From Nannocystis punicea (GTDB lineage Bacteria; Myxococcota_A; Polyangia; Nannocystales; Nannocystaceae), in assembly GCF_026965555.1 (NCBI RefSeq), contig NZ_CP114040.1, positions 6,014,001 through 6,078,000 of the forward strand: a stretch of 64,000 bases of DNA, given 5' to 3'. Made by a program: the position numbers and the translations under genes. Of the stretch, positions 60,300 through 64,000 are shown piece by piece. Each line of letters opens with the position of its first letter. The first letter of the stretch is position 1. Under the pieces are notes generated by a model. That model saw only the letters and a list, made by a program, of their open reading frames with translations. It did no database searches and was not told the origin of the DNA.

Positions 60300-62759
60300 A
60301 TGACCGCGACTTCATCTTCGCGTGACTGCGCCGCCGCCCGCGAGCACGCCGCGCCGGCCTCTTCCATCTCGACCGCCGACAGCCCATACGCCGCGACTTC
60401 ATCCTCGCGCGCATCGGCCTCGATCGCTGAGCCGGCGTCCGCGTCCTCGCGCGCATCGGCCTCCGCAGCCTCGTTCCCTGGCCAGAGCGCCGCGACCTCG
60501 CGCGCATCCGCCTCCGCGGCCTCGTTCCAAGGCTCGAGCGCCGCGACCTCATCCTCGCACGCATCGGCCTCCGCAACCTCGCGTCCTGCCCCGACCGCCT
60601 CGACCTCGCGCGCAATCGCCTCCGCAACCTCGCGTCCTGCCCCGACCGCCGCGACCTCATCCTCGCGCGCAATCGCCTCCGCAACCTCGCGTCCTGCCCC
60701 GACCGCCGCGTCCTCGCGCACATCGGCCTCCGCAACCTCGCGTCCTGCCCCGACCGCCGCGACCTCGCGCGCATCCGCCTCCGCGGCCTCGTTCCAGGGC
60801 TCGAGCGCCGCGACCTCATCGGCCTCCGCGACCTCGTTCTCTGCCCCGAGCCCCGCGACGTCGCCGACGCGATCGATCACCCTTCGGCGCGCGGCCCGCC
60901 TCGGCGCGATCGGCCTCGCCTTGTTCGCCTGTCGTCCGCAGGGCACCACCGCCCCGAGCGACACCGGCCCGGTCGCGTGGATCGACGCCGACCCGCTGCA
61001 GCCCGCCGAGATCCCGGCCGCCAACGCCTCCGCGCGGGCCGCCGCGGCCCGCCTCGATCGCCTGCTCGACCTCCTCGACGCCGCGCGCTTCACCGGCGAC
61101 GAGGGCGCGCGCGAGGCCCTGTGGACCGCGCTCGGCGGCGCTGCCATGGGCCGCGGACCCGAGGCCACCCGCGAGGCCGAGACGCGGCTGCTCACCGAGG
61201 CTCTGGCCCTCGATCTGCGGCCCGACCTCGACGACGACGCGCGCGGTTTCCTGGCCGGCGCGATCACCTTGCTGTCCGCCGACCTCGGCCTCGTCGCCGG
61301 GAGCGAGGACCTCTCGGTGCGGGTCGCGGCCTACCGCAACATCGCCGAGGACGGCCACCCGCGCGCCGCCGACAACGCCCGCTGGCGCCTCTACGACCAC
61401 GTCCGCGGCTGTCTGGCTGGCGCCGCCGCCGCCGTCCCCGAGCGCCGCCTCGAGGTCGCGGTCCACGGCCTGTATGTCCGCGAGGACAGCCTCGCCGCCT
61501 GGCTCGACGACCGAGCCGTCCACGCCCAGGCCCCGTGGCCGCCGCCGGCCGAGCTGTGGCGCCTGCTCACCGTCGAGCGCGACGCCCTCGCCGCATCGCC
61601 GCGCTGGCGGGGGGCCCTGGCCCGCCGCGACCGCGACGATGCTGTCCTTCAGGACACCTTCCTCGCCGCTCTCCCCGCCGCCCGCGACCCCGCCTGGGAC
61701 CTCCAGCGCGTGCCCGCCGGGACTGGCCGCAAGGACAGCCTCGCCCCGGTCGTCGGCATCGCCGGCGAGGACGTCACGGTCGACCTCGGCCGCCCCGGCG
61801 CGCGTCGCGGCGCCCGCGGCGCGCCCGAGCTGGTGCGCGCCGTCGAGGCCGCCCTCGCCCGCGACGGCCGCGGCGCGGTGCTCCTGGTCGCCCCGCCGCT
61901 GTTGCCCTCGCCCGCCCTCAACTCGATCCTCCGCACCCTGCTCGACGCCCGCGTCGCTCGCATCGAGTCGGCGGTGCGCGAGCCGAGGCTGCCCGAAGGG
62001 ACAGGTGACATCGTCGCCGTCCTCCCGCTCGAGGTCGTGCGCCCGAGCGACCAGGGCCCGGCGGCGCAGGTCCTGTCGCGCGCGCGGGTGCGGATCCACC
62101 TCACCGGCCGCGGCCCGCGGCTGGGCGTCGACGGCGGCTGGCTCGACCTCTTGCCCGGCCCGTCCGACCTCGACGCCCAGCTCGCCCGCCTCGACCGCGC
62201 CTACCCGCGCGAGCGCATGGTCACCCTCAGCCTCGGCGACGACGTCCTCTACCAGCAGTTGCAGGACCTCCTGCGCGCGCTCGTCGGCGGCCCGCAGCGG
62301 CGCTTCGACGTCGTCGCCTGGACCCCGGCCGCCGCCCCGCCGCCCGACGACTTGCCGGAGAAGGCGCTCGCGGAGGCGCGCCGCAAGCTCGAGATCCGCA
62401 CCAACCTGTTCACGCGGACCGCCGGCGCCGGCCTGGTCCTACCCGCCCCGCCGCCGGGCGCCCCGGCCGAGCCGCTCCTGCCCGAGAGCGACCAGAAGCG
62501 CGCCGAGGCGCTCGCCCTCGGCTTCGTCCGCTGCCTGCCCGAGCTCGAGACCCCCCTGCGCCCGGGCGAGGCCGTCGACGTCGACCTGCGCTTCGAGGAG
62601 GGCCGCCTCGCCGGCGTCACCCCCAAGCCGCCGAAGACCCGCGTCCCCCCGGCTCGCCTGGCCGCCTTCAAGACCTGCATCGAGGACGAGGCCCGCGGCT
62701 TCCGCCTGCGCGAGCAGCAGGCCGCAGTCACCTTCGCCGTCCGCGTCCGCCCGAGCTGA
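60300..62759 (+). CDS. Membrane protein with repeat N-terminus and AgmX/PglI-like C-terminal domain
   Basis: 819 aa if started at the ATG at 60300. Residues 1-190 are Ser/Ala/Thr repeats encoded by a 51/57-bp tandem array. A signal or lipobox-like segment follows (LRRAARLGAIGLALFACRPQ), but no ATG, GTG or TTG lies close upstream of it, so the true start is unclear. The mature part is helical and Ala/Arg-rich, with two in-frame 14-bp modules (61640, 61990). The last 90 residues (GFVRCLPELETPLRPGEAVDV; LAAFKTCIEDEARGF) match the paired-Cys AgmX/PglI or TonB-like C-terminal domain of myxobacteria. Confidence 0.7.
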   Translation: MTATSSSRDCAAAREHAAPASSISTADSPYAATSSSRASASIAEPASASSRASASAASFPGQSAATSRASASAASFQGSSAATSSSHASASATSRPAPTASTSRAIASATSRPAPTAATSSSRAIASATSRPAPTAASSRTSASATSRPAPTAATSRASASAASFQGSSAATSSASATSFSAPSPATSPTRSITLRRAARLGAIGLALFACRPQGTTAPSDTGPVAWIDADPLQPAEIPAANASARAAAARLDRLLDLLDAARFTGDEGAREALWTALGGAAMGRGPEATREAETRLLTEALALDLRPDLDDDARGFLAGAITLLSADLGLVAGSEDLSVRVAAYRNIAEDGHPRAADNARWRLYDHVRGCLAGAAAAVPERRLEVAVHGLYVREDSLAAWLDDRAVHAQAPWPPPAELWRLLTVERDALAASPRWRGALARRDRDDAVLQDTFLAALPAARDPAWDLQRVPAGTGRKDSLAPVVGIAGEDVTVDLGRPGARRGARGAPELVRAVEAALARDGRGAVLLVAPPLLPSPALNSILRTLLDARVARIESAVREPRLPEGTGDIVAVLPLEVVRPSDQGPAAQVLSRARVRIHLTGRGPRLGVDGGWLDLLPGPSDLDAQLARLDRAYPRERMVTLSLGDDVLYQQLQDLLRALVGGPQRRFDVVAWTPAAAPPPDDLPEKALAEARRKLEIRTNLFTRTAGAGLVLPAPPPGAPAEPLLPESDQKRAEALALGFVRCLPELETPLRPGEAVDVDLRFEEGRLAGVTPKPPKTRVPPARLAAFKTCIEDEARGFRLREQQAAVTFAVRVRPS
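60370..60865. repeat. 51/57-bp tandem repeats
   Basis: About eight units built on GCCTCCGC...CTCGCGTCCTGCCCCGACC (in parts), differing by a six-base ATCCTC insertion, so all lengths are multiples of three. The plus frame gives Ser/Ala/Thr repeats and the minus frame gives Ala/Glu repeats (GREVAEAIAREDEVAAVGA). Frame-preserving length variation suggests translation on at least one strand. Confidence 0.75.
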
Positions 62760-62763
62760 TCGG

Positions 62764-63185
62764 CATGCCCACGAACCGCCAGCCGCACGCCTGCCCCTTC
62801 GAACATGGCCTCGACGCCATGCTCTTCGCGACCTGTGCCTTCGCACCTGGCCCGGGCGGCATGTCCTCTTCGACCTGTCCCCTCGGCAATGTCCTCCGCG
62901 CGCGCCGCCCCTGGCGCGACGCGCGGCCCCCCGCGCAGGCGTCGCCCGCCGCGCGCGGGCGCCCGACGCCTCGCCTTCAGCCGGCCGCCCGCCCCTTCGC
63001 ACCTGTCCCAAGCGGCATGTCCTCGACCTGTCCGTCCGGCAATGTTCTCCGCGCGCGGCCCGCCGCGCGCGGGCGACCGACGCCCTACCTTCTGCCGGTC
63101 GCCCGCCCCTTCGTACCTGGCCTCCACGCCATGTCCCTCACGCCCTGTCCCTCCGAGCATGCCCGATCCGCCATGCTCGAAGGGC
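62764..63185. repeat. Three large 14-bp module arrays (62760-63216 gap)
   Basis: Array one: 62790-62901, eight units in perfect phase. Array two: 62988-63054, with a three-base deletion in one unit. Array three: 63102-63185, six units. They are separated by similar GC-rich spacers ending CCGCCCCTTCG, so the whole array plus spacer has been duplicated. No gene is seen. Confidence 0.85.
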
Positions 63186-63216
63186 CACCCACGCCCGCGG
63201 GCGCCCGCGAGGCCCC

Positions 63217-64000
63217 GTGACCCGCGCCGGCCAGCCGCATTCCCCGCGCGCCCCCCGTCCTCCGGTCGCCCCGGCCGGTATCGGCTGCGGACGCCCGGCG
63301 ACGCGCTGCAACGGCCTCTCCCGCGCGGACTGGCGCCGCGCCCTCGCGGCCCTCGTCGTCGCCGCCCTCGCCACCGCCTGCGAGCCCGCCTTCGACTGCC
63401 AGGCGCCCGTCGACGCCGAGGGCCTCGAGCTCTCGGGCGATGGCGCCGGCGCCACCATGGAGTCGTTCTGCAGCGGCTACACCCTCGGCGTCGAGATCGA
63501 CTCACTGGTCGTCCACGGCACCCGGATCCAGCGCCTCGAGCTGCCGTGCCTGTGCGGGGTCACGCAGTCGGTCGAGATCACCGACAACTCCGAGCTCGTC
63601 GACCTCGGCGGCCTCGGGCGGGTGCGTGCGATCGGCGGCGGCCTCGTCGTCGCGCGCAACCCCAGGCTGGCGACCCTGACCGGCCTGCCCACCAACGCCG
63701 CCGTCGGCGTCGCAGTCGACGAGTCGAGCATCGTCATCGAGGACAACGACGCCCTGGTCGACCTCGCGGGCCTGCCGGCGGCCGGCGCCGAGCTGCAAGG
63801 CGACCTCCAGATCGTCGGCAACGAGCGCCTCGCCAGCCTGTCCGCGCTGCCGCCCGCGCTCACCCGCGTCCGCGGCCTGCGGATCGACGGCAACCCCGCC
63901 CTGAAGTCGCTCGAGGGCCTCCCGCCGGGCCTCGCCACCATCGGCGAGGGCGGCCTCGTCATCGCCGCCAACCACGGCCTGCACGACCTCGGCGGCCTCC
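63217..64000 (+). CDS. Lipoprotein with L-domain-like repeats, partial
   Basis: GTG start at 63217; open to the right edge. A basic, proline-rich N-terminus, then ALAALVVAALATACEPAFDC (lipobox and Cys). Repeats such as VEITDNSELVDLGGLGRVRAI, LVVARNPRLATLTGLP, IVIEDNDALVDLAGLP and LRIDGNPALKSLEGLP resemble receptor-L-domain or LRR-like solenoids common in myxobacterial surface lipoproteins. Confidence 0.78.
   Translation, partial: MTRAGQPHSPRAPRPPVAPAGIGCGRPATRCNGLSRADWRRALAALVVAALATACEPAFDCQAPVDAEGLELSGDGAGATMESFCSGYTLGVEIDSLVVHGTRIQRLELPCLCGVTQSVEITDNSELVDLGGLGRVRAIGGGLVVARNPRLATLTGLPTNAAVGVAVDESSIVIEDNDALVDLAGLPAAGAELQGDLQIVGNERLASLSALPPALTRVRGLRIDGNPALKSLEGLPPGLATIGEGGLVIAANHGLHDLGGL

Noticed and set aside
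60140..61267. 375-aa minus-strand Ala/Glu repeat ORF
   Set aside because: It overlaps the start of the AgmX-like gene and has no signal, RBS or domain; the plus frame continues into a recognisable C-terminal domain.
62790..63185. CRISPR array
   Set aside because: The units are contiguous 14-mers without unique spacers, are palindromic throughout, and no cas genes are present.

Overview
The window is about 64 kb of very GC-rich, strongly GC3-biased bacterial DNA. Several features point to a myxobacterium (Myxococcota, perhaps the Nannocystaceae side; the family is inference). They include a DUF2330 protein with a MYXO-CTERM-like tail, many Cys-rich or EGF/RCC1 lipoproteins, a Vgb-like propeller lipoprotein, an AgmX/PglI-like C-terminal domain, an RsbR-like PAS-STAS protein, futalosine-route menaquinone genes and frequent GTG starts.

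Layout. 0-6.2 kb: a pseudokinase-like protein that runs off the left edge, a small basic protein, a SpoT-like (p)ppGpp enzyme, guanylate kinase and YicC, all on the minus strand. 6.3-11.2 kb: envelope proteins, a peptide-binding lipoprotein and two tandem Cys-rich lipoproteins. 11.3-18.1 kb: a Gld-type ABC exporter operon (TPR lipoprotein, ATPase, fused GldF-GldG, DUF4340). 18.3-22 kb: NAD(P)HX repair enzyme, an outer-membrane lipoprotein and two tandem Uma2 nucleases. 22-31.5 kb: a fused MqnA-MqnC followed by a complete Na+-NQR operon (nqrABCDEF-apbE-nqrM), so quinone synthesis sits beside a quinone-reducing sodium pump. 31.7-42.6 kb: RsbR-like sensor, propeller lipoprotein, NadD-DUF2520 fusion, NamZ-like muramidase, a membrane protein with its own promoter and hairpin leader, and a class A PBP. 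43-47.6 kb: a secreted protein with sixteen 23-residue Cys-rich repeats, a TetR/DUF418 pair with two visible operators, and a beta-barrel protein. 47.76 kb: a tRNA with a Pro-like body but a UGA (Ser) anticodon. 48.5-54.7 kb: hypothetical protein, DUF2330 protein, phosphoesterase, and an EACC1-caspase pair resembling a conflict or cell-death module. 55-64 kb: RCC1 lipoprotein, a porin plus 13-heme cytochrome pair, an AgmX-like protein, and a partial lipoprotein at the right edge.

The most unusual signal is a dispersed 14-bp palindromic module, roughly CATGTCCNNNNGGA. It occurs singly or in head-to-tail arrays of up to eight units at about 30 places. It lies between genes, across start and stop codons, and inside coding sequence. 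Several arrays are accompanied by tandem, decayed copies of roughly 60-135 bp of a neighbouring gene's 3' end, suggesting that the module and local duplication are linked. I do not recognise a named family for it.
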